DNA from: Allodiplogaster sudhausi
Lineage: Eukaryota; Nematoda; Chromadorea; Rhabditida; Diplogasteridae
Assembly: GCA_945643635.1 (NCBI GenBank)
Contig: CALZFC010000016.1
Coordinates: forward strand, 3,375,501-3,439,500
Reading direction: 5' to 3'
DNA length: 64,000 bases
The first letter of the stretch is position 1; the number at the start of each line of letters is the position of its first letter. Shown here piece by piece: positions 13,533 through 26,552 of this stretch. Below the pieces are notes generated by a model. It was not told the DNA's origin. It made no database searches and was given only the letters and a program-made list of their open reading frames with translations. Position numbers and translations under genes: made by a program.

Positions 13533-15490
13533 ATGGGTCCCTTCGATGCAAAATCGCAGCAGAATAAGCCTCATAGAGGTAACTTTTATTCTTATTTGAC
13601 TTGAATATCTTTTCAGTATTGAGAAAAGAAGATTCTTTGTTTCAGTCCACAAAACTGGCGGCAAGGTCAAGAAGACCATCAAGAAGGTGAAGGGCAACAA
13701 TGCGAAGGCGTTCACCTTCAGCTCCATCAACCGGGCCGCGACATCAGTTCGACGGTTAATATTTAATACTTTTCTTTCCATTTGCTGCCTTTGTTGACAT
13801 GGCTAAAAATACCTTTCTTGATTATAAAGCATTTCTCTTTTTTCATGGCTCATTTTTCTTACTCCATAATAAATACAACAAAATTCTTATTGTGTACAAC
13901 ATGTGGATACGGCTTTTATAAATCTTTTCGAAAGGGCCCGACTATTTCAGGGCAGCTGACTTGAGCGAGAGGAAGAAGCACATTCCTGTCGTCGATCGCA
14001 CCCCCGTCATTCCGCCGCCCATTGTTGTCGCGATCGTTGGGCCGAGCAAGGTTTTTGAACTAAATAGAAAAAATTGAACTTAATTAATAAACGTTAAACG
14101 AAGCCCTTTTATTTTTGGACCTGAAATGATACTTCTTTTTTTAGATTTGCTTAATAATGCTGATGATATTGGCTCATCAATGGCTTATGGCTTTAAGTAC
14201 CGTGCCTTTTAGTAAGTACCGTAACCTACCGTAATCTATGAAGCCTATCCTTGCCCTCTGCATTACAGGTCGGCAAGTCAGTGCTGATGAAATGCCTCGT
14301 CAAGCATTACGTTCGTACGAGCGTCGGCGACATCAAAGGTTACATATAAACGTAATTTACAAAGTAAATGTAAAAAAAATGCATCACCACGAAGGTCGTG
14401 TAATTTTGAAGAAAAAAAATGTTGTCAAATAATTTTTGTTCACACTTTATAAGTATAAATAAGTTATCCTTGGAATTAATGATATTTTACACATATATTT
14501 TTTTCTAAAAAAAAAAAATCCAGGCCCGATAACCATCGTTACCGGCAAAGCTCGCCGGGTTACTTTCATCGAAGTCAAGAACGATATCAACCATATGATT
14601 GACGTCGCAAAGATTGCGGATCTTGTTAGCATTTTTATTTCTCTTCAATTTCGTTTCTTTGGAGACATTTTTATTGTACTGAAACATTAAAAAAACAAAA
14701 GTAAAAATTAATTTTAGTCACATACATCTTATTGCGGTAATCGTATATTTGTAATATTTGAACGATTATAATAATTTATGTACAATTGTGACATTATTCA
14801 AATTAGAGAACGAATTGTGAATATATTTGATATTATAATTCAAATTGCAAAACAAGAATAATTTTTTTCAGTATTATGATTCAAATTAGAAAGCAACTGT
14901 AAATATAGTTAATTTTACCAATTCAGGTTCTCCTCATGGTGGACGCGTCATACGGCTTCGAAATGGAGACATTCGAATTCCTCAACATTTGCCAGGCGCA
15001 CGGAATGCCCCGAATCATGGGAGTTCTCAATCATCTCGATCTCATTAAGGTAGTTTAAAAAGAACTCGTTAATTAGTTATTAATTACTCAATTTAATTAA
15101 ATATATAAATTTTTTTCTTATATTTGTAAATGGATCCTTCTTATCCAAGTTGACTTTTTGAACTATAAAAAAGAAAGCTGATAGGATAGCCACTTATTTT
15201 TGTTCCGTTTTCCAGGACAAGTCCCGTCTAAAGGCCACGAAGAAAATGCTCAAGCATAGATTTTGGACCGAAGTTTATCAGGTTGCTGAATCTGGCTTGT
15301 GTTGTTCTTGTTGGTAGGTTAAATAATTTCAATGTTTGAAAGGATGATATAAAAATTTGCAGCATTTAATTGTTTTATTTTGTATTTTTCCTAATACTTT
15401 TCCATGTTCAGGGCTGCAAGATGTTCTACATGTCCGGAATCATTCACGAGCACTACCTCAAGAATGAAGTGCACAATTTGGCGAGGTACT

Positions 15491-15531
<41 letters not shown>

Positions 15532-18500
15532 TCTCTTCCTCTCTCCAGATTCATCTCCGTCATCAAGTTCCGCCCTCTCGTGTGGCGTGATGCGCATCCG
15601 TACGTGCTGTGTGATAGATTCGAGGATATTACCGAACCGGAGGTTTGCTTGGGCATATTTTCATCATGAGGGGAAGTGGCCACTGCTTTCACGATTTGTC
15701 AGCCTTCGACTGAATACGAATACTACTGAATATGATACGACTGAATACTAAGTACGGCTGAATATGATGACTTAGCTACAGGGAAGAAAAGGGTCCATGC
15801 ATGGCTCGGAAAAGTAGGGTGGGGTGAACCCAAAATGGGCTCGAAAATCAAGGTGGGGTAATAAAAAAAAATTTTTTCTAAAAATAGCTTATCCAAACAA
15901 ACCCCCGCTCAGATAATAGGTTCAGGGTAAACAAGGGGGGCCAGGAGGAAAAATTTCTGTAAAAATGACGCTATTTATTCAAAATCTCCTTTAAATGGTC
16001 TCGTGTTAAGTACCTTATCTCTTCAGGTTATAAGAGTGGGGTAAATTTGGCCGGTCAAAACCGGTCAAAAACCAAAGTGGGTCCATGCATTACATGGACC
16101 CTTTTCTTCCCTGCTTAGCTAGCTCTCCTTCAAAATTAGAACTGCCGAAAATCTGTTTACAATCTCAGAAGTGATTAAAATTGTTACTCAAACATGAGCC
16201 TCTCACTCTCAAATTGCGCGCATAAATTTTTTTATGTCAAAGTTATTAGGCATTAAAATTTTTCTTGGCCTTCTCAAATAATGGAATTTTTAATAATTAA
16301 TACCTGCACTTGCATCCTAATTTGACCTTTTTTAATTTTTTTTACTGACATGGAATCATGAGATAATTGGAGTTATAAAGAGCCGAAAATGAAAAGAAGA
16401 ATTACAATTAATGGAGTTTGAGAGCTGATTGTGAGTAAATGGATGATTGTTTTAAAAAGAAATTGAAACTAAATGTTCATCGTTTACAGCAACTACGCAA
16501 TAAAGTAATGGATTAATGTTTTAAAAAGAAATTAAAAACATTTACAGCAACTGCGCACTCGTCCAGAAGCTGACCGAACCATCTGCCTGTATGGCTGGGT
16601 GAGGGGTGCACATCTCAGAGACGGCAGCGCTGTCCACCTTCCAGGAGTTGGAGATCTCAGGATCAAAGAGGTCATCTCTCTCTCTCTCCCTCTCTTTTTT
16701 GTTTTCTCCTTTCCATTCTCTTCAACACCGACCCCTATTCCCGTTGTTTTAGGTGACCTCCTTGCCGGATCCCTGCCCAATTCCGGATAAGATCGCGAAG
16801 CTTCGCAGTCTTAATGAAAAGGTTGCGTGTGTTTTAGCTTTTTGTCGTTTGAATTTTTTTTAGTTAATTGATGATGGTGTACTAATTAGATATAGTTGTT
16901 TTTATTATGTAATATTTAAACTTGATATTGTTCTTTGCAGGAGCGCGTTATCTACGCGCCTTTCTCAGGCGTGGGAGGAATTGTCTACGACAAGGATGCC
17001 ATCTACATTGACACGGGCGGAGCGCAGAGCTTCTCCAAGAATGTCAGGATGGGTGGAACAACATTTGTTGACACGTACCTTCCATATGGAGGGAACTTTT
17101 CCATAAACATTCAACTGTATCAGTACAGTGTAAAAGAAATAATTTTGATGAAGCTTACGATTTTTAAAAGGAGATGTATTATTTGTTTACTAAGCAGCAC
17201 CGACAATGTTAGTCTATGTGAAGTGAGAGAAAATATTTTTCACAATTTTGCCTGCAGTGGGAGTATTTTAAAATGCATGATTTTACTGTTACAAGGAGAT
17301 GTTTTGCAGCGCAAACGAGACGAGTTGGTCGTTGCTCTCGAAGGGGTCAAGACGGGAATCGACGAGAAGATGAGCAAGGCCGGGCTGAAGCTGCTCGGCA
17401 CGTCGAAGAAGGCTATCCAGGGAGCAGAGGCAGAGGGAGAGGGAGAAGGGCGAACAGAAGTGGTGGTTAGATTGATTGCAGCTTGTTGACCACTAAGTGA
17501 CAGGGATGAAATATTCAGGATCTCTTAGATTAGAGAGAGAGGGGAATGATAGAAAAGGATAGAGATTCTCACTATGTCCTCTTTTTTATCTCTCGATAAA
17601 CCATAGACTAACAGAGAATACGTCAGTTCCGGAGAAGAAGAAAAAAATTCGTGAGATACTGTTTCGATATCTGACTTGAAAAAAAAACTTGAAATTACTG
17701 CTCTTATAGTTAGACATAATAATATTCAAAAGATTATGAAGGATCCCTGGAGTTCGGATGAAGAAGGCGCTGAAGAATCGGATGCAGAGGAGATGTCCGA
17801 GAGCGAGCTGATGCAGAATGATAGTGACGGTACGTGTGATATTTAATATTGTTAAGATTGATATATTGTTAATATGTATAATTTTTTAAAGATTGATTAA
17901 TGTTAAATAATTTTCGCACAATTGTAGTATTGTAGTATATTCAATGTGATTGTAACAAAAAATTAGTCGTGAATTTGTTGCTTCATTCACTATAATTACA
18001 TATAAAGGGGAAAGAAAGAAAAACTGACAAACAGGAGTCAGTATGACATGCAATATGACTATTTTCGTTTTCAGAAGAGGATCTGTTGACGTTCAAGACG
18101 GCGAAGAAGTCAAAGGCCGATGATGATAAAGGAGAGGGTGAAGAGAAAGAGGACGACTCGTTTGGTGACTGGGGCGGCCTGGCGCGCAAGGCTGCGATGT
18201 ACAAGCCGAAGGAGAACAAGAAGATCAACTGGAACCGAGTCGTTTATGAAGAAGGTACGGTAGTTAACTATTCTAATGAAATTCTTTAAAAAAAAATTAT
18301 AAAATGCATTTACAATTCTTTTAATTTTTTAAAAGAAAGTTGTTAACCAAATTTTTTTATTTGTATTAGAAGAAAGAAGCCTTAAAATAGTAGTGAGAAC
18401 GAAAACTTTACACAGGATTTGAAAGCATTGAAAACGTCGGCAGTACGAAAGAAGAGCTGTCTGAGCTGGGCGAAGGACTATTTACAGTCATTAACAAGAA

Positions 18501-21500
18501 GCAACGAACCAGGCTTATTGATCAGGTACTGAAAGAGAAATATTATTATCGTTTTTAGAACGTCTAACTGGCATAATCACACGTCCTTGCTCGCATATTC
18601 GATTTAAAATATGTAAAAAAAATTGACTGTTTTTTTTATTATTTGTTTATGTTTAATATATGTAAAGTAGTAAAAAAAATTAATATAATTAGCTTAATTA
18701 ATATATCTTTAAAGGAGGACGGCTTCTGCTACGGCGTGTCAGCATCGACATCCTCAGGAATGGCAGACGAGTTGGACTGGTCGGCCGAAGAGACACGCGA
18801 CAGCATCAGAGACTGCTTCGTCACGGGCAAGTGGGATGAGGACGAGGCGGCCGAGGAGAAGCTTAAAGGTGCAAATAGCAATTAATCTGTTATTTATCTG
18901 TAGGGAACTTATATGTTTTGTTCGCTGCTTTACAAACAAGCATTATAAACATCGGTACAGGTGCAGAAAAGTTGAGAATAAATGAGTAAGAATATAGTGA
19001 GTGGAGAGAGAGAGAATGAGAGAGAGAGCGAGAGAGAGAGAGATAAAGGGAGAGAGAGAGAGATAAAATGAGAGAGAGAGAGAGAGAGATTAATAATGGT
19101 AATTGGCTTTTCTCTGAAATAATTTTTTGTGACATTTACCTTTGTTTTTCCCTAACGAATAAAGAAAATAGTTTAATTTCATAATTCCAGGCGAACTCGA
19201 AGATGACGAAGATGATTTTGACATGAGCGATATGGAAGATGACGATGAAGAGGAGGAGAGAGAAGAAGGAATGAAAGAAGAAGAGGAGGAAGGAGAGATC
19301 GGAGATGGAGAGGGAGCAGAGAAAGAGAGAGGAAAGAAGAGAGGAGGAGAGAAGGATGAAGAAGCAGAGAAGGCATCGGAAGAGAAGAGAAAGAGAGACA
19401 AGATACGGCTGAAGAACAAATTCGACGCGGAATATGATGAGACGAATGAGCACTTTAATCAGCTCAAGGTTATATCAGATTTTTTTTTGTAGTTATTACC
19501 CTTTATGTTAGTATTGCCTTATCGCTCGTATAGTCTCTTGAAATCAATTTAGAAATAATGCGGCTTGATTTAGTTTGAAGCTTTTATATTTTAAATTTAC
19601 GCTTACATAGCCCTGATAAGTTGTTATTGAAGGGCCTCTAAAGGTATCATTTATCAGGAAGAGCTGAACCAACAAGCCCAGCTGAACAAGAGTATCTTCC
19701 AAGGACTAGACGAAAGCGAGCGAGAGAAGCTTGAAGGATTCAGAGCGGGCAGGTGGGAGAGTTTACGAAAGGGATATTGTATTATATATGTATCGACATA
19801 AAAATAAATGCTTAATTGAATGAATCCTCATTATGTGCTTTCTTCACCCATAGATGGACTCTCTTTGTCTCCCGATCTCTGTATCTCCCTCTATTTCTCT
19901 CTTTCTCTCTTTCTTTCTCTATCTCTCTCTCCCTCTTCCCCTCTTCCTTCAGATATGTCCGCATCGAGTTGTCCGATGTTCCGATGGAGTTTGCCGAGCA
20001 CTTTGACCCAACAGCCCCATATATCATTGGTGGACTGCTAACCGGCGAACAGAACATTGGAGTTGTTCAGGCAAGGATAAAATTATAATTTTTATTTTGG
20101 TGTTATAATAATTCAGTTCTCATTAGTGCACAAAAGGTTGATTTTGCACATAAAAACGCATGAATGGCATTTTACACGTATAAGGAAATGACCTTTTTTT
20201 ATTAAAGGTGCGAATCAAGAAGCATCGCTGGCATGAGCGGCTTCTCAAGTCATCCGATCCACTGATCATTAGTTGTGGCTGGCGACGCTTCCAGACTGTC
20301 GTCGTGTACTCGATGCAGGTGAGGGAGGAGAAGTTTCCCGCCAGGACCAAAGTATTCGTCATAAATTACAATTTGAATTTCCCGCCAGGACCACAACATG
20401 CGCCATCGCTTCCTGAAGTACACGCCGCAACACATGCACTGCCACGGCCACTACTGGGGCCCGATCACGGCTCAGAACACGGGCTTCTGTGCGGTGCAGT
20501 CGCTCGACGAGAAAGTGGTACGGTAGATATGTATATGTTCTCGCGCCAGGAGCCGGATCTGAGTTTTGAAATAATAATCATTCCCGCCATATTTACTATA
20601 GTTGATGTGTGCTGACAATGAGTTTTCCCAACGTCTTATGCGAAGAGAGACTTCGCCTGGTTTTTCAAAACGTAAATTTTCCCGCTTTTTCGAAAGGCTT
20701 CAGTGATTATTCGGAGCGATTGTATCTGCATCTGATTTTTAAATTTTAAATTTACCCTCATTTTAGAAAGGCTTCCGCATCGCGGCGACCGGAGTCGTGC
20801 TGAACGTGGACAAGGCAAGCCACGTGGTGAAGAAGCTCAAGCTGATTGGCACTCCGGAGAAGGTCTTCAAGAAGAGCGCCTTCATCAAGGTATTCTTGAG
20901 AAAATGGGGAACAGTTTTTGTAGAAGTTATTGTTTTTATTACTAATTGTATATATAAATGAGTTGGACATATTTATCTGTTTTGTTAAATTCAGCTATTA
21001 ATTAATTCGAGGAAACTGGCCTCTAGCGTCAATATATTTTTAAATGCCTAGTAAAAAATATATATGTAATATTGAGCTTCATTGGTATCTTTGTAGGGAA
21101 TGTTCAACTCGGAACTCGAAGTTGCAAAGTTTGAGGGCGCAAGTATTCGGACTGTCTCAGGTTCGGATTGTATTTTTAATTTTCGGTACTCCGACATTGC
21201 ACTACGATTCATCGTCTTTTCTCCCTTGTGATTATAATTTATTTTCGTGTTGCTGCTGGAACCCACCTTTTCTTGGCAACTTTGGCTATCTTTTTTTTTA
21301 AATATCATTATATCTCTAATTTGTTTTCTCTTCAAGAATATACTATTAATTAGATGTATTTAACATTTAAGTATATTCATCAAGCACGAAATTATCATTC
21401 TTTTTGTATTTAGGCATTCGTGGTCACGTTAAGAAAGCGATCAAGGCACCTCCCGGGGCCTTCCGAGCCACTTTCGAGGACAAGATTCTTATGAGAGGTG

Positions 21501-21789
21501 ATCTCTTCCGTTCTCTGACCTCTAATCTCTAGAAAAGGGAAATTGGGATGGATATAGGAAATTAGAGTAAGAAATTTATTGTGGTGATAATTCAAAAAAG
21601 AGAAAACAGAAATATGACGATAGATAAGTAAATGTTTGGTTGTTTATTTTTATTTACTTCTAGTACTGAAATATATTTATTTCTACTCCTCCAATGCATC
21701 ACTGCTGAAAGATATAACGTAATAAATAAATAGAATAGTTGGACAGTTTAATTTCTTTCTCTCCATCTAACTCTATATCTCGCACTCTT

Positions 21790-21862
<73 letters not shown>

Positions 21863-23006
21863 TGCAGACATTGTGTTCCTCCGTTCGTGGGTTGCCGTGC
21901 CGATCAGCCGTTTCTACACTCCAGTCATTGACCACCTCCTCCCTCCCGGAACAGCGTGGCAGGGAATGAAGACAGTCGGCCGCCTCAGGCATGAACAAGG
22001 ACTCTCTGTTCCAGTCAAGAACGACTCGCTCTATCAGGCATGGTTTTTATCTTTTTATTTTTATTTTTTTGCCTTTTTATTATTCACTTTTTAGATATTT
22101 AACATTGTTTTCTTACAACAGTTTTTTCTTCTTCGAGACTAAAAGAACTTTAATTTAAAGCGACTTTAGTGCAACAAAACGGATACTATTTGATTAAATT
22201 CATATAATGAGCTACCATTAATCTTACCGTAATTGTTATAGTTGGATCACTGATAATGATACATCGATATTTAGCAGGTTTTTTTTTGTTGGTGTAATTT
22301 TTCTCCATTTTTTTTAAACACCCTCCTTGTCCACTGTGCTTCGGTGGTTTCGATGTTGGGAGTTTATATTTATAAAATAGTTTTGCTTAATCTCGTAAAC
22401 TTCGTGCAATGGCTTACCATTAATAAGAATAACCTGACAATTTTAGTGAAGGTGTAAAGTAATATATAATTTCTTTTTCTTTTTTTTAAAGTACTGACTA
22501 CAGGAGATCAAACGTCGTGAATTCGAAGCGGCGCCCCTTGTTGTGCCGAAGAAGCTGGAAGCTCAGCTTCCATACAAACTCAAGACCAAGAACCAGCCGG
22601 TTAAGAAGGTGGGGCTTTCTCTTTTCAAGTTTTCCATTTTTTTCTTTTTTTTTATAGTCGCGGTTAATCTTTTAATATGTTTATTTTATTTTGAAACCAT
22701 TTTATTTGCTGACATTCGAAAGAGTAAAAAGAGAGACAGAGAGAGATAAGAATAGTTGAGAGAGAGAAAGGAAGAGTGAGAGGGAGAAGAAAGAGTGGGA
22801 GAAAGAAAGAGTGGGAGAAAAGGAGAGAGAGAGAAAGGGAGAGAGATAAATTAATTTTATTCTTCAGGAGACACGAGGCAAGCTGGAGCAGAAGCACACA
22901 GCGCTGATTCTCGAGCCAGCCGAGGCGAAGAGAATGCGCATGATGGAAATGCTCAAGACACTCAACAAGTTGGACATTTATCTCTTTCTCTTTCTCTCTC
23001 TCTCTA

Positions 23007-23081
<75 letters not shown>

Positions 23082-23578
23082 TACATAAATTTATTTTCTG
23101 TTTTGTTTTTCTTCTTCTTTAAGAATTGAAGCGCATTAATTTAAATCAATTTTAGTGCAAGACTACGAGTAATATTAAATTTAGCGTATCAGCTTTATAT
23201 TTAGTTTTGAAGAATATTCTGAAATATTTTTTCACAATTAAGGGCCCGTGAAGAGAAGGAGAAGGCGGCAATGGATGCAAGGCAAAAGAAATATCTGTCA
23301 GTTCATTTCTTTATTTATTCTAATATTATTTATTTTACTTACAATTATTGTGTATTTTTATTTACTTATTTAATTGTATTCTGCTTGTTTATGTTTATTT
23401 ACATAATTGATCAATGTCAGTGGTAAAAAAAATTATAAACAAAGCATTTTTCAGCGCTGAGAAAGCCGAATTCGACGCGAAGAGGGAGAAGAATATGAAG
23501 CTGCATAAGAAGGCCATCTGTCGTACTCTCTCCAGGAGAGAATCGAGCAAAGTGAGAAAGGCAATCGATAGCAGCTGA
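13533..23578 (+). CDS. bms1: Ribosome biogenesis GTPase BMS1, about 30 exons
   Basis: BMS1 is the nucleolar GTPase of the small-subunit processome; with Rcl1 it acts in 18S rRNA maturation. Translating between splice sites gives about 1,100 residues, collinear with animal BMS1 (human about 1,280). The start reads [26 protein letters not shown], a P-loop VGPSKVGKS split by an intron, [41 protein letters not shown] and YGWVRGAHL all match the GTPase and following domain. An acidic linker of Glu/Asp runs occupies 17735-19468. The C-terminal block (19955-22037) has [30 protein letters not shown] and [13 protein letters not shown]. The end is basic and stops at TGA 23576-23578. Exons include 13533-13578, 14928-15049, 16553-16670, 18075-18254, 19192-19468, 20389-20516 and 23455-23578. 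Introns contain (CT)n, (GA)n and (TA)n tracts and a MITE. No lesion is seen, so I take it as intact and single-copy. Confidence 0.97.
15779..16113. mobile_element. hAT-type MITE in a BMS1 intron
   Basis: The 335-bp element begins CAGGGAAGAAAAGGGTCC and ends in the reverse complement, GGACCCTTTTCTTCCCTG. It is flanked on both sides by the perfect 8-bp direct repeat CTTAGCTA (15771-15778 and 16114-16121). Ends starting CAGGG with an 8-bp target duplication are diagnostic of the hAT superfamily. There is no coding capacity, so it is non-autonomous. It lies in the large BMS1 intron (about 15643-16552) and should be spliced out. Confidence 0.9.
16438..16565 (+). repeat. Duplicated intron end and splice acceptor in BMS1
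   Basis: Two adjacent copies share GTTTTAAAAAGAAATT and then TTTACAGCAACT(A/G)CGCA. The second copy is the acceptor used for exon 16553-16670, judged by BMS1 homology. The first carries a complete-looking acceptor about 60 nt upstream, but use of it would read into a stop. Confidence 0.75.
20071..20207 (+). other. GC-AG intron in BMS1
   Basis: The coding frame GEQNIGVVQ ends in CAG and resumes with [10 protein letters not shown] at 20208. The donor is CAG|GCAAGG, and no GT gives the correct phase. CAG|GCAAG is the consensus of natural GC-AG introns. Confidence 0.85.
22038..22503 (+). other. Second GC-AG intron in BMS1
   Basis: The frame KNDSLYQ ends in CAG and is followed by GCATGG. Coding resumes in phase with [11 protein letters not shown] after CTACAG at 22503. 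The only donor matching the reading frame is GC. Confidence 0.8.
23038..23086. repeat. (TA)n tract in a BMS1 intron
   Basis: A (CT)n run passes directly into about 20 TA units inside the intron 22970-23242. It is a simple dinucleotide microsatellite. Confidence 0.9.
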
Positions 23579-23748
23579 AAGGTCCTAGAGGGATTGAGGG
23601 GAGATTATGGTAAGGTTATAGAGAAGAATTCTGCGTTGCTTGTTGTTTGTTTCGTTAAAACTACAGGAAGGTTTTCACTGTTTTATGGCTTTTACTGTTA
23701 CTGATATCCATTGTTTCAGCTTTCTCAAATGTTATGAATGAATTGTTG

Positions 23749-23754
23749 AATAAA
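23749..23754 (+). terminator. BMS1 polyadenylation signal AATAAA
   Basis: AATAAA lies 171 nt after the BMS1 stop and about 93 nt before the first candidate ATG of the next gene on the same strand. Confidence 0.65.
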
Positions 23755-23846
23755 GATATGATTTTCTTTAAAGACTATGAGGCATTAAAGCTGGAGTCTT
23801 ATGCGCAAAAGAGGTCATATTTGCCTTTCCAAAATATCTTTGTACG

Positions 23847-25396
23847 ATGGCCTTGAAAATAGTATCACATTGCTGTGAAAATAAAATAGTGTTTTAGTGT
23901 GATACATTTGTTTTGAAGAAGCGAACATATTCGGGTGGTATGGTGCTTGGACTGGAACAATGGTTCTACAACTTCACTCAGATCTCGAGGAGGGGACTCA
24001 CACCAGAGGTTGGTGAGATCATTGTTTTAAGAGTCTCAGGTACGGTTGACAAGCGTGAAAGTACGGCAGTCAGAAATAAAGTAATCAGTATTTAGTTGTT
24101 ATTTGCTCTCCTTACATGCTATACCATAGAAACTGGGTAAGACTCCAGCTTCGAAAATTCCAAGCATAGACAGTCTAAGGAAGTGCAAAAGGCAGTCCAA
24201 GATTGGACTAATCCTGATAAGAAGTCGGTAGCAGGCAATCAAGATCAAAATATTAGAGCGCAAAAAATTAATGCCTTACCATTCCTTTTTCAATATGTGA
24301 TGTGAATACTGTACATTTCAGTACATCGCCACCGTCCCTCGCCCTTACACAGAGTTGGCGATTTATGGATTTCTTAAAGGAGGCGAAGTAACGTCTTTTC
24401 TCGGTATGTTGGTGAGATTCTTTATGAGATAGCAAATGAAATTTTGGATTTATAGAATTCATTACAATAAAGATAAAGTATAAAAATGTCACGTGGATGG
24501 ATTTTGGAGAGTTTTATATAATTAAGATATGAATGTATTAATAAAAGCATAGTTAATTAAGATTATAATACAAATTAATAAAAGATTATTTTAAATCAAG
24601 ATCAAAAAGTATGTTAATAAAGTGCATTTAATTAAGAATAAAATATATATTAGTTAAAAATTTGTTCAGTTTACCTTTGATTAAAATATGTGTATGTTGA
24701 GAAAAGTTTATTTAAGTAGTATTGAAATATGTTGATAAAAGTTCATCTCATTAATGAAAGCTTATTTTTATTAAGTTTATTTTTCTTGGAGTATTTTTAA
24801 ATGGAAAGATTGTCAGGCGGCCTCATCGTCCATCCGATCTACCGCGCGTATCTCACACGGAATCTCAAGCCAGCCGAGACCACGCCCAACTCGCATAAGA
24901 TCATTCGAAGCACCTGCCGCAAGCTACAGGTTAAAACGAGCCAGAAAAGCACGTTTAAACTCGCGCCTTTTTCCCTGACTGATGAGACACAAGGGCGAAT
25001 GAGCATGAGTGTGATTTAAAAAGACGATTAGAATGACCAGGAAAGTTGTTGATTGATTACTATTGGAGTATCGTATTCATTTAATGAATCTCGGTCAAGC
25101 TTTTCTTGAGAAGATAGCTTTTTTAGATTTTCTTCTTGAAACTTTTTTATAGAAAAAAATCACGACTTGTGGTTCTGTGCAAAATGGATGTATATTATAG
25201 CTTTGCATACAAACACAGTGATACAAGCGCGGAGCGAACTTCTTATATTATTCTTTTTAAAATAAAATAAAATAATGTGCCAAACAGATGATACTAATCG
25301 TTGCAGGGTCGAATGCTCTTGGCGGGTTTGGCTCTTGGTCCGATGGTGGCACTTCTCACTACAATTGGTTCTCTATCTTCCGTGTTTCTCTGACTT

Positions 25397-25430
<34 letters not shown>

Positions 25431-26261
25431 TGTTATATCGTCTTTCACTACCTCATCTTTTTCTTTTACGACTTTTTGTCCTCCTTTAGATAAGTTACCC
25501 AGCCAAGTTGCCGAGAAGTGCTACGCGATTCGACGAAATGCGCACGAGTTGACTCTTGTATGTTTAGTTCCTTTTTTTTGTTACAAGTATTTGTTTTATC
25601 GAAATATTTTAGTCTAAATGTTTTTTTTCTCTGATAACTTTTCTCAACTGCGAATAAATATTGCAAAAAAAAAAAATGAAGTGCTCATGAAGTGTAAATA
25701 TTTTTTATTAACCTTTTTTGAGAGTAAATATGTTTGTTTTAATTAAATTCGTTGTCGAATTGAATATATTTGATACGAATAAAAAATATAATTACTCCAT
25801 ATTAAAAGAAAATATTTGAGGATCGTTGCGCACTTTGTCTCGGCCTCATCGGCTGGTACTGGCGCAGATTCCAGGGCGCAGTTGACGGCGTTAACGTTGG
25901 AATCACCTATGCACTCTTCAATATCAAGGTATGCTCAGGGCTTGATGAGAGGGAGAGAGAGAGATAAAGGCAGAGAGTGTGAGAAAGAGAGAGAGTCGGA
26001 GAGAGTAAGAGAGAGAGAGAGAGAGAGAGAATTGAATTTACAAAATGTAGTTACTGTTCCGATTGTAGATGAACTCGTGTTCCCCAATGACCGTAACCTG
26101 CCTTCTTCCAGATCCTCACGCCCTACACAACTCCAATGATGAAGAATGCCCTGCCGGACGAGCAACTCCTCCCATCGGTAGACGAAGCAGAGAACAGGCG
26201 AAGTCGCATCCACCAATTCCTCGCTACGAACAAGAAGCTACAAGGGAGCGAGACTGCCTAA
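23847..26261 (+). CDS. Small multi-exon membrane protein downstream of BMS1, unknown function
   Basis: I do not recognise the family. The spliced frame gives about 230 residues. A possible first exon (ATG 23847, MALKI) joins in phase to KRTYSGGMVLGLEQW at 23920; the ATG at 23940 is an alternative start. The next exons encode YIATVPRPYTELAIYGF (24323-24400), GLIVHPIYRAYLTRNLKP (24817-24930), a hydrophobic stretch GRMLLAGLALGPMVALL (25307-25366), DKLPSQVAEKCYAIRR (25490-25558) and RCALCLGLIGWYWRRFQG with GVNVGITYALF (25821-25929). The last exon (26113-26261) ends QGSETA and TAA. One or two Gly-rich membrane segments separated by basic loops suggest an organelle or ER membrane protein. AATAAA signals at 26678-26688 fit its 3' end. 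Exon coordinates are approximate, and the donor GTTCTC at 25367 is weak. Confidence 0.75.
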
Positions 26262-26353
26262 AGGAAGGCTCAAGCGGAAACCAATTAGAATAGCTTTTGA
26301 CTATCTGAATTGTTAGTTTTTTTTTCTCTGTCATGGTTAGAGAACAGCTGACT

Positions 26354-26403
<50 letters not shown>

Positions 26404-26520
26404 TCTCACCTTCTCTCTCTCTATCTATCTATCTTTCCGTCTCTCTCTCTCACCTTCTCTCTCTCTATCTATCTATCTTTACATCTCTCTCTCACCTCTC
26501 TTCTCTCTCTCTCTCCTCTC

Positions 26521-26552
<32 letters not shown>

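Noticed and set aside
22664..23122. Overlapping frames with Tyr-Ile or Ser-Leu runs
   Set aside because: Products of (TA)n and (CT)n in a BMS1 intron.
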